Assembly (NCBI GenBank): GCA_030998225.1
Contig: JAPYXD010000391.1
Span: 4,406,501-4,470,500, forward strand
Reading direction: 5' to 3'
DNA length: 64,000 nt
Source of the DNA: Diplolepis rosae
Lineage: Eukaryota; Arthropoda; Insecta; Hymenoptera; Diplolepididae
Shown here one piece after another: positions 1 to 12,073 of this stretch; within the stretch, counting starts at the first letter, position 1, and each line of letters begins with the position of its first letter. A program made the translations under genes and the position numbers. The notes under the pieces are model-generated. The model saw only the letters and a list, made by a program, of their open reading frames with translations. It made no database searches and was not told the origin of the DNA.

Positions 1-603
1 AACTTTTGTAAAAAAATTGTTCAAAGTTATTATTTGGGGTAAATTAGGTTTATAATGGTACAAACTGTTGCGTGCGAGTTAAGTGGGTTAATCTTTTTCT
101 TTTATTTGTGGATTAATTTTACATGGAATTTATTTCATGCTATATTGATTCGCAACTTAGAAGTGAGGTAAACCCACGCCTTGTAATGCCCGTAACAGGA
201 GCGCCTCGACAGCGCCGCGACTCAGTACTTCTGGACTCGCGAGCTGGTCTGAGATAAGGAATGCATCTTTTCCTTGAATTCCGAAGCGCGAATTAAAATA
301 CACTAATTTAAGGTTTTGTTAGAATTCGCACTCTTAAAGAAGTCTAAAGGGACCTTTCCAGGGTGAGAATATTTTGAATATTTTAAATATGTTTAAATAT
401 AAATGTCAACTAAGAACACGCGCGAGAGCCTTGTCAACGCTCAATCGCTGTAAAGCATAGGTTAGGTATGAAAGAAGGAACCAATGGAAAAAGCGCGAAA
501 GCAGGATTAAAATGCTCTACAACTAATTGATTCTCCGGAAAGCATAAAGGCCTGAGCGCGTAAACAGAGATTGCCTAGTAGGTAAGGGAGGGGATACGCG
601 TTT
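1..603. other. No gene recognised
   Basis: AT-rich sequence with a short GC-rich patch around 180-250. The open frames here are short, have no recognisable motif and look like chance. Nothing further can be supported. Confidence 0.5.
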
Positions 604-1272
604 CCATGCGCTGCGTTTAATTGAACACAAAATTTTGAAATCGTGGTTTCTGGGGTAATAATAATCAGATCGAGATGATTTGTGCACAGAAATTTCGGCG
701 AGTCCTTGCTGTTTCTGCCGATACAAATATTATTGTCAACTCGGCAAAACTTCAATTTTTTATTGATAATCAAAGTTTTCATAACTTTTAGTTCAAAAAC
801 TTCGCTATAAATTTACACATTGAACAGAATCAAAAATATCGTTTTATTTCTCATATATTTAGTAATAATGGAACAAAAATCCAGCATGATCGGATTATTT
901 TTGCAGCAATGACATGGATTCTTATGTGCTGAAACAACGATTCTTCATGCTTATATTCTATAAATATTTCCGTCAATAAAAAATCGCCGATTGTCAATTG
1001 TTAAATGCGAAACATTCTATTGTTTTGCTTGAAAATGCATTTGGCGAGCTCATTTCTTTTTAAAATTTGTTAGAGGAAACATCTTTTTTACACCTTTTTT
1101 TCTTGTAATATCAAATAACTCGCAGTTTTTCTCGCAGTAGTGATATACAATTATTTCTTACAATAATAAAAGACTTACGAAAATTTCTACGAAAGAATTA
1201 ACTCGATCTGATTATTATTACTCGAGAAACTGCGATTTTTAAATATTGTGTTGAATTAAACGCAGCGCATGG
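604..1272. repeat. Foldback/MITE-like element with 71-bp inverted arms
   Basis: Positions 604-674 and 1202-1272 are reverse complements with a few mismatches; both begin from the outside with CCATGCGCTGCGTTTAATT. The roughly 530-bp interior is AT-rich and non-coding. Similarity may continue weakly some 20 bp outward. No target duplication could be fixed, so the superfamily is unknown. Confidence 0.75.
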
Positions 1273-1395
1273 CAACCAATATCCTAGCTGTAACTTAGAA
1301 TAGGCGCTATATGCTGCAATGTAATCGTACGAGTAATCGTCTATTATAAAATAGGCAGTATACGCATACACCATAATTATTTAAAATAAGGGAAA

Positions 1396-2433
1396 TCAAT
1401 TGCGAGAGTAAGATATACTCAATCGCCGTATGAGATAATAATAGAATGAAAGAGAGCGTGAGAACAAATAATTTAACCATTCGACGAGCCATTTTTCGAC
1501 TTCTTCAAAATTGACGAAGCGCTGCTCTGCGAGTGAGTGTCCCATCGATGCGAAAAGGTGATAGTCGGACGGGGCGAGGTCTGAAGAGTACGGCAGGTGC
1601 GATAATATTTCCCAATTCAATGCTTTTAATGTGTTCTTCACCACTTTAGCGGTATGAGACGGTGCGTTGTTATGTTGTAGGATAACTTTGCCATGTTTTC
1701 GGGTCCATTCCGGCCGTTTTTCGATCAACGCATGATTCAAATTGATAATTTTTTGTCGGTAGCGATCCGTATTCACCGTCTCACCAGGTTTTAATAACTC
1801 GAAGTACACCACACCACACTGGTCCCACCAAACACAGAGCATTGTCTTACGGCCAAAGCGATTTGGCCTTGGAGTCGATGGGCCGACCTCGCCAGGTGAA
1901 AGCCATGATTTTTTCCGCTTCGGGTTCTCGAAATAAATCCATTTTTCGTCCCCCGTGACCATTCGATGCAGAAAAGATTTCCTTTCGAACCGTTGAAGCA
2001 GCATTTCACAAATGGTTTTTCGATTTTCCATTTGTCTATCGTCCAGTTGGTGTGGTACCCATTTTCCATACTTTTGGATTTTTCCCGTGGCTTTTAAACG
2101 TTGGCAAATTGCTCCTCGGGTCACATTTAGTGTTTGTGCCAATTGTTGTTGCGATTGGGTTGGGTCGTCATCCAATAACGCCTGCAATTCCTCGTCTTCA
2201 AACTTTTTCGCTGCACCAGGATGTTCATTGTCTGTTAAATCGAAATTTCCACTTTTAAATTGACAAAACCATGTCTCACATGTTCTAATCACTGGAGCAT
2301 GTTCACCATAAGTTTCTACCAGAAATCGATGAGCTTCAACTGCTTTTTTCTTTTGATGAAATAAGAAAAGCAACGAATGCCGCAGATGCGATTTACTTGG
2401 AACGAAACTCGACATATTCACTGAGGTAAACAA
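1396..2433 (-). pseudogene. Mariner transposase, truncated and catalytically dead
   Basis: The frame encodes a mariner-family (DD34D) transposase, the nuclear enzyme that cuts and joins element ends at TA sites. The likely native start is the Met at 2415 (MSSF). An N-terminal helix-turn-helix region comes first (about residues 25-130 of the open frame). The first catalytic Asp is kept in a VTGDEKW motif, and the third in APSDYHLF. The second, normally HDNA, reads HNNA (codon at 1669-1671), a change that should abolish catalysis; spacing to the third Asp is 34 residues. The protein leaves the family pattern after about 1480, so the normal C-terminal 30 or so residues are missing. Terminal repeats were not identified. 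Family assignment is firm; inactivity is inferred. Confidence 0.93.
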
Positions 2434-3672
2434 CTATGATGCCATTAATTTGGCAGAATGTAATTGTGTATTTTTGAAGGTTATTGTCCATAGAAAAATA
2501 TGACATAGATGCCAAATCATAGAAATGTATACATATCTCTAGCGACATCTATGAGTAAAACCGGCAAATTCCAACTAACACCCCTGGTATACCACCATAG
2601 CTTTCTGCCGTTTCTTAATTCTGTCTTTCGTTCACCCATCAACAGCACCATACAGAATAGAGGTGTGCAAAAAGATTCGATTCGATTTTCGACATTCGAT
2701 CGGCCGCCCGTCGAATGTCGAATAATCGACATCCGAAGCCGAATTGAATGACGGATTTTTAACATTCGACCGGCGCAGTATGTAGTTTGCAATTTTTAAT
2801 CAGACATTACACAATATACATTGAATAGTTATATTTTAGAATTTTTTGTTTATTTCTCGTTATTTTGGCATAGGGTCAGTTTCTTCTTATTTTCTTTGAT
2901 TAAAATTATTATTACATTTAAAAATGCGCAAAAAGAAAGAAAGGCAAACGTTTCAGCCACATATGGGGGCCCTCTTCAGTGCCATAAATTCAAAGATTAG
3001 TTCAAAATTTCTGTAAAACATTAGAATATAGGAGATAATTGAAATAAGGATTATCATAGAATTCAAAAACTTATCTCATAGCTTGCAATTTAAAATGAGG
3101 TAGTCCAGTATGCAGCATCACGAATTGAGAAAATATTTAGAGTTCACTGTGAATAAAAAACTGGATAAATAAAAAAACATAAAAAATTTTGCACACGAAC
3201 CGACTGGAATTTAAAAAAAATTTGATTATTAAAGAAGGATGCCAAATTGGTTATCAATGGAAAAACGTGAACAAGGTTTACATTTTTGGAAACTTTTCGT
3301 GAAGACTTTGTTACCGGAGTCTCTCACAGAATGATCTGAACTGTTTTAAAAACTGACTCGGGACATGTGGCTTTGCTGACCGACAATTTTTTTTTTATAA
3401 GCAATCCTGAGAGGTTCTTTTCCTCCTTGAAGAAGACTATTGTCCTATATCTAGTTAAGAAATTCGAGACGTTTATGGTGATTTTCACGAGTGGACGAAG
3501 GAGTGTATTTTTCAAGAAACGATTTTTTATATCAGCTTCACGGACAATCCATTTAACATTGAATTTGCAAGCAAGGCATTACAGAAACATAAATTATTAT
3601 AATATCTATACATGTAGTTTTACTCAATATTATTTGAGTATGTTAAGAAATAAATAAAAAAATTGAAAGTTG
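2434..3672. other. Non-coding, repeat-like sequence
   Basis: No gene recognised. Around 2680-2775 there is a cluster of short TCGAATGTCGA-type repeats in both orientations (TCGAATGTCGAATAATCGAC at its centre), possibly the edge of a hAT-type element. The remainder is AT-rich without a credible reading frame. Confidence 0.45.
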
Positions 3673-4219
3673 TTTATCACTCCATTCAGATTTATTCTGA
3701 GATGTTTTGAAAAATAATACATTTATCTTTAAAAAATAACAAAAATGCAATTTTAGTATTCGTCATATTAAGTATCACATTTAAAAAGTATTATTAAATT
3801 TAATTTTCATAGCGCCTCCTTTGAAAATTCGATTTTCGGTACCTGTAGAGCGGGTTGAAACTACGATTTTCAACCCTAGGGTTGAAAGTCGCTGTTTCAA
3901 CCCGCTCCACAGTTACAGCCAATCAGATTCTCAAAAGAGTTGCTATGAAAAATAGTATACATTACTCGAAACAAAACACAGCGAAAGCATTTCGTGTGAT
4001 TGCAGCCCTCGTTTCACTCGGGCAGAGCAAACTTCACACTCATGCAATCGCTCTGTTTCGCCCTTGTAATGTAATATACTATTGTTCTGCAAATGGTCAG
4101 AACTATGAGATATTGTGATACTTAATATCACGAATACTAAAATTGCATTTTTTTTATTTTTTAAAGATAAATGTATTATTTTTAAAAACATCTCAGAATA
4201 AATCTGAATGCAGTAATAA
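3673..4219. repeat. Foldback element with about 106-bp inverted arms
   Basis: The left arm 3673-3779 and right arm 4114-4219 are near-perfect reverse complements; both contain TTTATTCTGAGATG and TTTTAGTATTCGT. The interior is itself palindromic: a 60-bp hairpin at 3848-3907, and a second imperfect palindrome at about 3950-4085 centred on a Cys/Arg-coding-like GC-richer stretch. It carries no transposase. It lies directly upstream of the mariner remnant at 4287. Confidence 0.85.
3848..3907. repeat. 60-bp hairpin centred on AACCCTAGGGTT
   Basis: Two 30-nt arms, GAGCGGGTTGAAAC... and its complement, pair with only about four mismatches and no loop. The centre is the perfect palindrome AACCCTAGGGTT. 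It lies inside the foldback element and would extrude a cruciform or fold as RNA. Confidence 0.85.
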
Positions 4220-4286
4220 ATTAATAAATAATAATTTTTCTGAACATACTGTTAAACGACTAAAAGTGATTTTTTCGATTTTTACA

Positions 4287-4782
4287 ATGCCTCAATTTGT
4301 TGAGCAAAAAAGTGCGATTAAATTTTGTTTGCGGAATGAAATTTCAATTGCGGAAACGTCCAGAATGTTGCAGAAGGCCTTCGGTGATTTGACCATGTCG
4401 CAGAAAAATGTTCATAAGTGGTACAAAGACTTCAAAGAATGCAGAGAACGTGTTGATGACTTGGAACGCCCCGGACGACCATCAACATCAACTGACGAGC
4501 AACACGTCAATCAAATCAAAGAATTAGTGCACAAAAATCGTCAATTGACAATTAGAGACCTTGCTGACACTATTGGCATTTTAAGAGGATCACTCAAAAC
4601 CGTTTGAAAAGATATTTTGGACAGACAACTCGTGGTTTTTGCATCACGATAGTGCGCCGTCTCACGCTGCACTCGTTCTTCGTGACCATTTCACCAAAAA
4701 CGATTGGAAAAAACGTTGGCATAAGTGCATTATATCGGGAGGGGATTACTTTGAAGGGAATGAAATTGATTTGGATAAATAA
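4287..4782 (+). pseudogene. Internally deleted mariner-like transposase
   Basis: Two pieces of a mariner-type transposase. Piece one (4287-4607) starts at ATG (MPQFVEQK) and encodes about 106 residues of the N-terminal DNA-binding region, with two helix-turn-helix units typical of Mos1-like proteins and the linker motif RPGRPS; it ends at TGA. Piece two (4633-4782, another frame) holds the second catalytic motif HHDSAPSH with its Asp intact, then jumps to the family's C-terminal end (RWHKCI...YFEG). The first and third catalytic Asp regions are therefore deleted. It cannot encode an active enzyme; at most a DNA-binding fragment could be made from piece one. Confidence 0.85.
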
Positions 4783-7087
4783 ATGAAGATTTTTCATTTT
4801 ATAATAAAATTCACCTTAGTTTTTGCCCCTAGTAGTAAAGTAGAAAGTTTTTGAACTCTACCAAAAATATATTTTAAAATGTAAATAGTATTCTTAAAAG
4901 GGTAAAACGGAAGCAATTTCAGTGTATATATACATGTATACACAATTTTCATTGTATTATACACATAGAAACATTTTAACAAATTACTCAAACATCTGGA
5001 CACTAATGAATCTTGTGTAAGAAATTTGGGCTTTCAGGGAGTTTTTCTCGCTGATAGAAACATATTAGGTGGGTGATGTTTTGAAAAATACGGTTTTTTA
5101 GAGAGGTTAAAGGAGAGTGTGGCTAATTCATGTAAGCAGTGCTGATTAGCTCCACCATTGCCGGTACATCTTCCGGTATATTTTTTTATTTAACTTTTTA
5201 ACGATACTCAACAATTCTCGAGGTAAATATGTATTGAAAGCAGTAAACAGGTTTTAAAAAATATAATCCTAAATTAAAATAACGCTCATGATCTTATAAT
5301 TAGGAATGATTATAAATTTGAATATTGATTTTCACCATCTTTAATTAGTATACCTTTATATACACATACTTTAATATTTTTTTTATTATCAATTTTTGTT
5401 CATATACATTCTTTCTTAAAATATTATAGATTTTATCTTAATACGTTTTATATATTTGTTCTCAAAGTTATTCCTTTTTTTACTTTGTATCATTTATTCG
5501 ATTTCCAGAAATATTTTTATTTTTTTACACTGTACTGCATTTGCCAATGAATTGTATTTGTAACTATTTATATTTACAATTGTCTATTTATTACGAGTAT
5601 ATATTTCTTAATAAAAGGAAACAATATTTATCAAATCCATCTTATCACATTTTTTATCTTTTCAATACTTTTATAAACAGAGTTACAGTTTAGTTAGTAC
5701 GTTTTTATGCTTTTCGAAATCTCGCGCGCATTTTTAACTTGTGTACCAATGATGGCCTACTTTCGGATAGTGGTGAAACTCTCCTTTTAGCCTCTCTACG
5801 GTTTTCAACTTTTAAACGCCACCTCAACGATATTTTCGTGTCCAAAGAACTTATTAATCGAGTCGCCAGTAATATTTCAGTATGCGCGGTGTGGTCCCCG
5901 ACATAATTTTCTTTTAAAAGTTTAAATAGAGTTCCCTCATTAAGAATACAGAGAATAACTCACTCATTTTTTACTGGAAAAAAATCTACAAATTTTAATC
6001 TCAGCATTTTTTTTATAAAATGTGTTTTTTGTTTAATTTTTAAAAAATCTATTGAAAATCAAAAATATAATTTTCTAATCAGAATATGTCATTTACGGCG
6101 TCTTATATGATGTCGTATTTTACAATAGAGTAAAAAACGAAAAAAAAACGTAAACATATGAAACTGTTCGATTCAGTAAGGTCTCCAAATTTTTGTCACA
6201 CAGTTTCTGATAACATATATATTTTTTGTTTTAATTTAAAAAAATACCATTATAATTCAAAAATTTCATTTTTAAAACAACTTATGTATGATACGAAAAA
6301 AACGTTGAGTTGGAAAATTATTTGCCTGAACGAGGTCTACAAATTCTCATCAAGATAGGTTCATGCTACTTTTGTGGGGAAAAATTATAAAGACAGAAAT
6401 ATAGCAGGAACGAATACTTTTGTAGGAGAGAGTAGTGATTTTACGCATTTGATTTTATATAACCTTAAAGTTGATTTTGTGAAATTAAAATCTACCTGTG
6501 AGTACATTACATAGTTGCTGTGACTAAATTACTTTAGGCGCGGCGACCATTTTTAGTACGTACACTGACGGGTCAACAATTGTTTGAATTCAACCACAAA
6601 AAGCAGTTAAGGAAAATTTTAACTACATATATCACGTCACAATGCCCAGGATTTTTTCTCTGTGTATATAATTTATTGAAGAATTATAGAAATACAAAGA
6701 AAAAATCAAGCGTGAGTATATCCGGTGCACTACGTTCGATGTACATTAAAAGTGTGCAGATTGTCAGATCACATTTTTATTGATTTGTACTTTTTTGCAA
6801 ACGCTTACATCATTGAATTTTTCGAAATTGAATATCCGGATCGAAGAATTCGTCGAGCGCTTGGGCTCCGAAATAAACTATGCCTTATGGACATTTTTGA
6901 CGACGAAAAAAAATACGATGTTATAAAACTCATAAAGGCACATATTTTTTTCGAATAAAGTTTTTCGATGAAACAATTATCTCTTGAAATAAAAAATATC
7001 AATCGAAATTTTTTAATTTTTGTAAATTAATGTTTTCCCAAACTAAATTCATCACAAACCGGCTTAAAAATAAAAATTTTGCATCGA
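4783..7087. other. Non-coding, with fragments of dispersed repeats
   Basis: No credible gene. A short inverted pair (about 5085-5120 and 5770-5810, AGAGAGG..AAAGGAGAG) suggests a decayed MITE. About 6290-6355 is an inverted copy of the repeat also found at 18300-18400 (shared GATGAGAATTTGTAGACCTC on the opposite strand). A plus-strand open stretch at 6800-6955 contains DRRIRRALGL but matches nothing I can name. Confidence 0.45.
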
Positions 7088-7261
7088 GCTTCAACTCAGA
7101 CATTCTTTGAACTTCTCTGATACGGACAAAGTCTTAAAAAAGGTGAAAATCCCCCTATCCTAAAGTTTATTTAGTTATAAACTGATTCGACAAAGAATAG
7201 GGTTTTTCATTTTTTAGTAAGCGAGGAAATCTTTGACTATACAAGTATCCGCAAACTTCCA

Positions 7262-8493
7262 GTGACAAAGTCGTCTCTCAAAGAAGAGATGACATGTGGC
7301 GCTCCTCAAGGGTCGCGGGTGGGTCCACTCGTTTGGAACATCATGTACGATGACTTTCTGCGCATGGACCTGCCTGCTGGAACGAGCATCGTCGGCTTCG
7401 CGGATGACGCACTTGTCGTGTGCGCCGCTGACGACGTCAGAATCCTAGAGCTGAGGATCAATGAAAGTTTGTGGCGAGCGAAGCGCTGGTTGGATAGCAG
7501 AGGCCTTAAAATGGCCCCTGAGAAAACCGAGGCTTTGCTCGTTACGGACAGGAGATCCTTCCAATATCCGAGGATCGTTCTCGGAGAGCATGAAGTCGAG
7601 TGGAAAACAAGCATTAAGTACCTGGGGGTGCAGCTGGATCGTAGGCTTAGCTTTGGCGAACACCTAAAGATCGCATCTGCCAAAGCCATCCAATGTGGAG
7701 CGATCTTGGCCCGGCTTATGCCAAATATTGGTGGACCCAGGGAAGCGAAAAGAAGACTGGTGGCAAGCGTGGTCCATTCGAAGCTGCTTTATGCAGCTCC
7801 GGTCTGGGCCAATGCCTTGCAAAACCATGCTATCCAGAAGAAGCTGTTCTCAGCGCAGAGACTTGTCGCGCTGAGAATAGTTTCGGCATATAGAACTATC
7901 TCGACGAGCGCTGTGCTGGTCCTGGCGAGCGTCCCGCCAATAGATTTATTGGCGGAGGAAAGGCAGGAAACCTTTCAGCTTCGCAAGGAGCTTACCTGCG
8001 CCGACCTGCAGGAAATCGCTCGCGCGAAGGAGGCCATCCGCAAGGATGGAAGGAGCAGACTCGTCGAGAAATGGCAGTTGAGATGGCATGGTGAGCAGAC
8101 AGGGAGATGGACCTACCGCCTGATCCCGGAGCTCGCCACCTGGCTGAACAGAAAGCACGGGGAAGTCGGCTTTTACTTAGCACAAGCGCTCTCGGGCCAT
8201 GCTTGTTTTAACGCGTACCTAGGCGCTTTAAGAAGAGATACGAGGAGACGTGTTGCTACTGCGATTCCCCGGTGGATAACGCAGAGCACGCACTCTTCGT
8301 CTGCGCAAAATGGGGTGTGGCTAGGGAGGTCCTCGGTCAGGTGGTGGGTTCCGAACTTACTCCTGACACGATGGTCCCCCTCATGCTCCAGTCTGAACGG
8401 TTCTGGACGCTCATCGAGTCATTCGTCACACTTGTGATGAAGACGAGAGAACTTGATGGGCGTCGAGATCGAAACAACGGGGAGGGCCAGTAG
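7262..8493 (+). pseudogene. Reverse transcriptase C-terminal half, copy A
   Basis: From the 5' junction the frame encodes the palm and thumb of an R1-clade-like reverse transcriptase: the GAPQGSRVGPLVWN motif near the start, then the FADD catalytic motif (7398-7409), which is intact in this copy. One base is missing near 8237 relative to copy D, so the reading shifts. The C-terminal zinc-knuckle region resumes in another frame at 8272-8493. There is no native start codon; the frame opens at GTG in flanking DNA. Non-functional by truncation and frameshift. Confidence 0.88.
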
Positions 8494-8862
8494 AAATCGC
8501 ATCGGGGCCTGCACCTGCGGTCCCGCGTCTCGGGTAGACTTGACTGTCCGTGTCGTTCGGGGGAGGAATCTGTTTGTTTCTCCCCTGGGTGGCGCGGCTA
8601 GTCGGTTATCCTAGTGGGCGTGTGGCCGCGGAAGGAAGTTCCGAGCGAACGGATGACGGAAGAGTCGTACGCGACTTTAATGGAACCAACCACGCGTGAA
8701 GTTTAAAGCCGAAAGGCGGTTCCGCGGGTGGTGTATTGGTTCGAGAGAGGGGGTTTTTTGGTTTTAACAGGTATGCCTAGACCCGTCCTAGGAGAGTCCT
8801 GTACAACGTCTATAAAAGATTTTGCCATTTTTCCTCCTCACAAAAAAAAAAAAAAAAAAAAA
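7270..8862 (+). mobile_element. Non-LTR retrotransposon copy A (R1-like), 5'-truncated
   Basis: A 3' fragment of a non-LTR element with a long GC-rich 3'UTR and a 21-nt poly(A) tail (8842-8862). It starts within the reverse transcriptase domain. Comparison with the uninterrupted opposite Maverick terminus (about 30990-31050) suggests roughly 15 bp of target were lost instead of duplicated, with microhomology at the 5' junction. Confidence 0.85.
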
Positions 8863-9870
8863 GTAGTTTTTGTGAATGTTTGGAGTCAGTAAGATAATTT
8901 CACGAGTTTTTCAATTGTTAAACTAAGCGCTCTGCGTGATACGAACGATGCGCTGACGCTCTGGCATCATCAACATTTCTCGCTTTAGTTCGTGTTGGCA
9001 TAGAAAATAAAAAAAAAACACGTTTTAGCGTAAATGAAATACTGGGACAGAAAATTTAGTTTTAAATGCATTCAGCCCTGAATTTATTTTCTTCGAGGTG
9101 AAAACATCATTTTGGCTGTATTCGAGCTTTAAGGCAAAAAAAGTTTTAGTCTTTCTATAAAAAAGTTTTAAAAAAGTGTATAAAATATTAATGAAAGTTA
9201 TTAACAATGTTGCGTGCACACCACCATATCGAAAAAGGCATAAAACGTAGCAGAAATGAAAATATGTGAGCCTGTCGCGTCAACAAAAACGCTTGAAATG
9301 CTGTATGTTGAAAATCAAAATCATATTCATAAATTGCTTTGTAACTGTATTATCAAAAAGATGTTTGGGTTCACTATTCACTCTACAGTATTTTACAGTT
9401 TACTAGTTTTTTGGAAAATTCTGGAAGATTATGACGTCATAGAGCCTCTTTTTAGGCTAAATGGCGAGGTTTTTTGGAAGTTTCTGGAAGTTTAAAATGT
9501 CATAAAGCCTCTTTTCATGCTAAATTGTGAGTTTTATGGAAGGCTCTCGAAGCTTATGACGTCAGAGAGTCCTCATTTGGTACATGTCCGTGCTAAATGG
9601 TAAGATTTCTGGAAGGTTCTCGAAGCTTATGGTATTACACTATATCCTGTGATTTCGTTGAAGGGCAAACGATTAAAAAATATTCCTTGGAAATAGAGAG
9701 GTGGGATATAAGAATGCATTCGTTATATTGTTTAACGTTTAGGATGTTTACGGTAATAAATAAATTAGATATGAAAAATGCCCAAGCGCAGGACAAATGA
9801 ATTATAAAATATTTCTTGGAAATATAGAGGCGGGATGTGAGAATGCATCTTATATTGATTAACGTTCAAA

Positions 9871-10052
9871 ATGTTTTAAATAATGACTTTGATAAAATTG
9901 TTGGTCTCATACGACGCCTTGAATCATGCTATAAAATTACATTAAATAAATGTTGTATTGTTTAACGTTTAGAATGTTTTTAATAATGACTATGATAAAG
10001 ATGTTGGTCTCATACGTTGCCTTGCATCATGGAATAAAATTACATTAAATAA
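9871..10052 (+). repeat. Two-copy tandem repeat, 103-bp period
   Basis: Blocks at about 9871-9948 and 9974-10052 share GTTGGTCTCATACG and AAATTACATTAAATAAA, about 88% identical by eye. They lie just inside the Maverick left terminus. Confidence 0.7.
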
Positions 10053-10260
10053 ATTTTGCATAAACAACTTCAAGAAAAATGTTCTTGATGGGAACCAGCT
10101 ATATAGGTATATGTGAAATATTTCCATTAAGTTTTAATCATTTCTCTTATCTCTGCGAAATATGAAGAAGGGGTAGACTCATTTCTATAAATTGATTTTT
10201 TTCCAATGTCTGAACAATCATTTGCAATTAATGCATTGCACACTTACTTAAAACGTTATG

Positions 10261-10526
10261 GATTCTGAAAACTACAAGAGATTGATTCTCCTTATGGATC
10301 AAGCTTATACAATCCTAAAAAAAGAAGAAAAACTAAATTACAATAAAATTGAAAAGTGGATAAAGTTTGGTAAAAAAAAAATATCCGGTATTTGAATAAA
10401 TTTTTGAAAAAGAACAAGAAAACTTTGTCAGTGCATCAAAAGACGAGCACCACATCAGCCATTGAAGTATTGAAAGCAATTAATAGGAAGATAACACAGT
10501 TGAAGAAGAAAGGTGGGATTATATAG
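10261..10526 (+). pseudogene. Small lysine-rich Maverick ORF with frameshift
   Basis: Starts at ATG 10261 (MDSENYKRL). It is open to the 10-A run at 10372-10381, where the frame is lost, and a second open segment continues in another frame to TAG at 10524. Combined length would be about 90 residues, with a Lys-rich second half. It overlaps the first readable codons of the polymerase remnant. No family recognised; it may be a small Maverick protein ahead of the polymerase gene. Confidence 0.4.
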
Positions 10527-10615
10527 ATACTACATTTCATAATAGAATAAGAACTATTTCTATTGTCAATTTAGAGCATAAAGATTTAAAACGCTTTTTT
10601 GAGGATACGAAGCAG

Positions 10616-11038
10616 ATGATAGTTAAAAAAATTAAAAACTTTCAAACTGCAAATGAAATAATTTTACAATCAACAGATTTGATTGATTGGTTTGATAGAA
10701 AAATAGAAGACCAACTTTTAGTTATGGTAGAGGAATTTGAACAAGAGAAATCAGGCTGGTCTTTAATTGAAATTATGAATCTACTCTTAAATATAAATAA
10801 ATATGCACCATTTAGTATAGGGTTATCAACATATACTAGTTTACCCAACTATATTCAAAATAAGAAAACTGTAGTTAATATAAAAAATAATAATCTGTAT
10901 TGTTTCTTTTGGTCAGTTGTAGCAGCATTATATCCTGTTGACAGAAATCCTTGTTTAACATCATGTTATCCTCATTTCAATGAAGTTTTGACATATGATG
11001 ATATAAATTTTCCAATTAAATTTTCCGATGTTCAGTAA
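10616..11038 (+). pseudogene. Polymerase B remnant, N-terminal segment
   Basis: About 140 residues from ATG 10616; the same frame is open upstream to about 10503. It matches the region upstream of the exonuclease in Maverick polymerases, with a run NNLYCFFWSVVAAL resembling the family's CFLWSVLAAL-type motif. It ends at TAA 11036-11038. The next segment continues in the same frame after nine bases, so this is a nonsense mutation and not a gene end. Confidence 0.8.
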
Positions 11039-11047
11039 TTTGAAAAA

Positions 11048-12049
11048 ATGAACAATTTGAGTATTAATATTTATGGTGAAAATCCTGAAGAAAATGTAGA
11101 GAATTTGAATATTGTACTATTATATTTGAGTCAAGAAAAATCTGATTTGCCTGCAATTCATCTTCTAATGATTCAAAATAAAATAATTGATGTTTATAAT
11201 GAAGATTATGTAGATAATGATAGAATTGGAATTAACAGCCTTATATATCACTTCTTATGGATAATGAATTTATCTAGATTAGTGAGGGAATGTATATCAA
11301 AATATTGCAACCATATTTTAATGTGTGATAGATGTTTATGTCATTTTGTAAAGAAAAACTCTTTTCAAATGCATAGACGTCAATGTAAAAATATGAGTAA
11401 ATGTCGAGTAATTTTACCTACTATAGATGATAGAGTTTTAAAGTTAAAAAATTATCGACACAAAGAAAAAGTTTCATTTGTTGTTTATGCTGATATTGAG
11501 TGTCTTTTGGAGCCAGCCACCCACACACACACTAGTAATACAACAGTGCATCAAAAGCATGTTCCGACAAGTGTAGCTTACAATGTACAATGCAGCTATG
11601 ATCAGTCTCTCTGTGAAATTGAAAATTATCGGGCTAAAGATTGTATTGAATGGTTCGTAAACCAAATAAAAAGCTCAGTTGGAAAAGTTGATTCTTATTT
11701 GAAAAATGTAATACCAATCAAGGCATTAACATTAGCTGAAAAAAAAGAATTTCAATTAGCAAAAATCTGTCACATTTGTGAAAAATCTTTCCACCCTGGT
11801 AATATTAAACATCGTGATCATTGTCATTTTACAGGTAGATATCGTGGTGTAGCTCATCAAAGTTGTAATATAAATTATAAAGATTTACACATAATTTCAG
11901 TAATATTTCACAATCTTTCAGAATATGATTTACCCTTTTTAATTAGTAATTTAGCAACTAGTTTTGAGGGAAGGATTGATTTATTACCTATTAATAAAGA
12001 GAAATATATTTCTTTCACAAAACATGTAGATAATACAAAAGTAAAATGA
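11048..12049 (+). pseudogene. Polymerase B remnant, exonuclease segment with zinc motifs
   Basis: 333 residues. A CxxC..H..C zinc-finger-like patch (CDRCLCHF, about residues 98-120) precedes exonuclease motif I (FVVYADIECLL, near residue 148; Asp and Glu kept). An HNH/endonuclease-VII-like ribbon follows (CHICEKSF...HRDHCHFTGRYRG, about residues 240-270), then the exonuclease II region (FHNLSEYDLPFL). The ribbon insertion is typical of arthropod Maverick and adintovirus-type polymerases. It ends at an in-frame TGA; the next segment continues in phase. Confidence 0.88.
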
Positions 12050-12073
12050 AGATTTATTGATTCTTTTAGGTTT

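Larger units (their letters stand above)
7088..9825 (+). repeat. Maverick left terminal inverted repeat, split by retrotransposon copy A
   Basis: Reverse-complementary to 29925-31190 once the 1.6-kb insertion at about 7270-8862 is removed. Matching landmarks include TTCTCTGATACGGACAAAG, TGACGTCATAGAGC and GTGGGATATAAGAATGCATT. A stretch compared by eye (7190-7258) is about 88% identical to its partner. The inner part carries repeated TTCTGGAAG..TATGACGTCA blocks; TGACGTCA is also a perfect CREB/ATF site, recurring in both arms. Confidence 0.85.

Noticed and set aside
3848..3907. Telomere-like sequence (AACCCTAGGGTT)
   Set aside because: Only a palindromic centre; insect telomeres are usually TTAGG and no tandem repeat is present.
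7306..8183. Several long minus-strand ORFs opposite the reverse transcriptases (also at 21279-21699, 56907-58633)
   Set aside because: Shadow frames of the GC-rich RT coding strand; they recur in every copy only because the copies are homologous.
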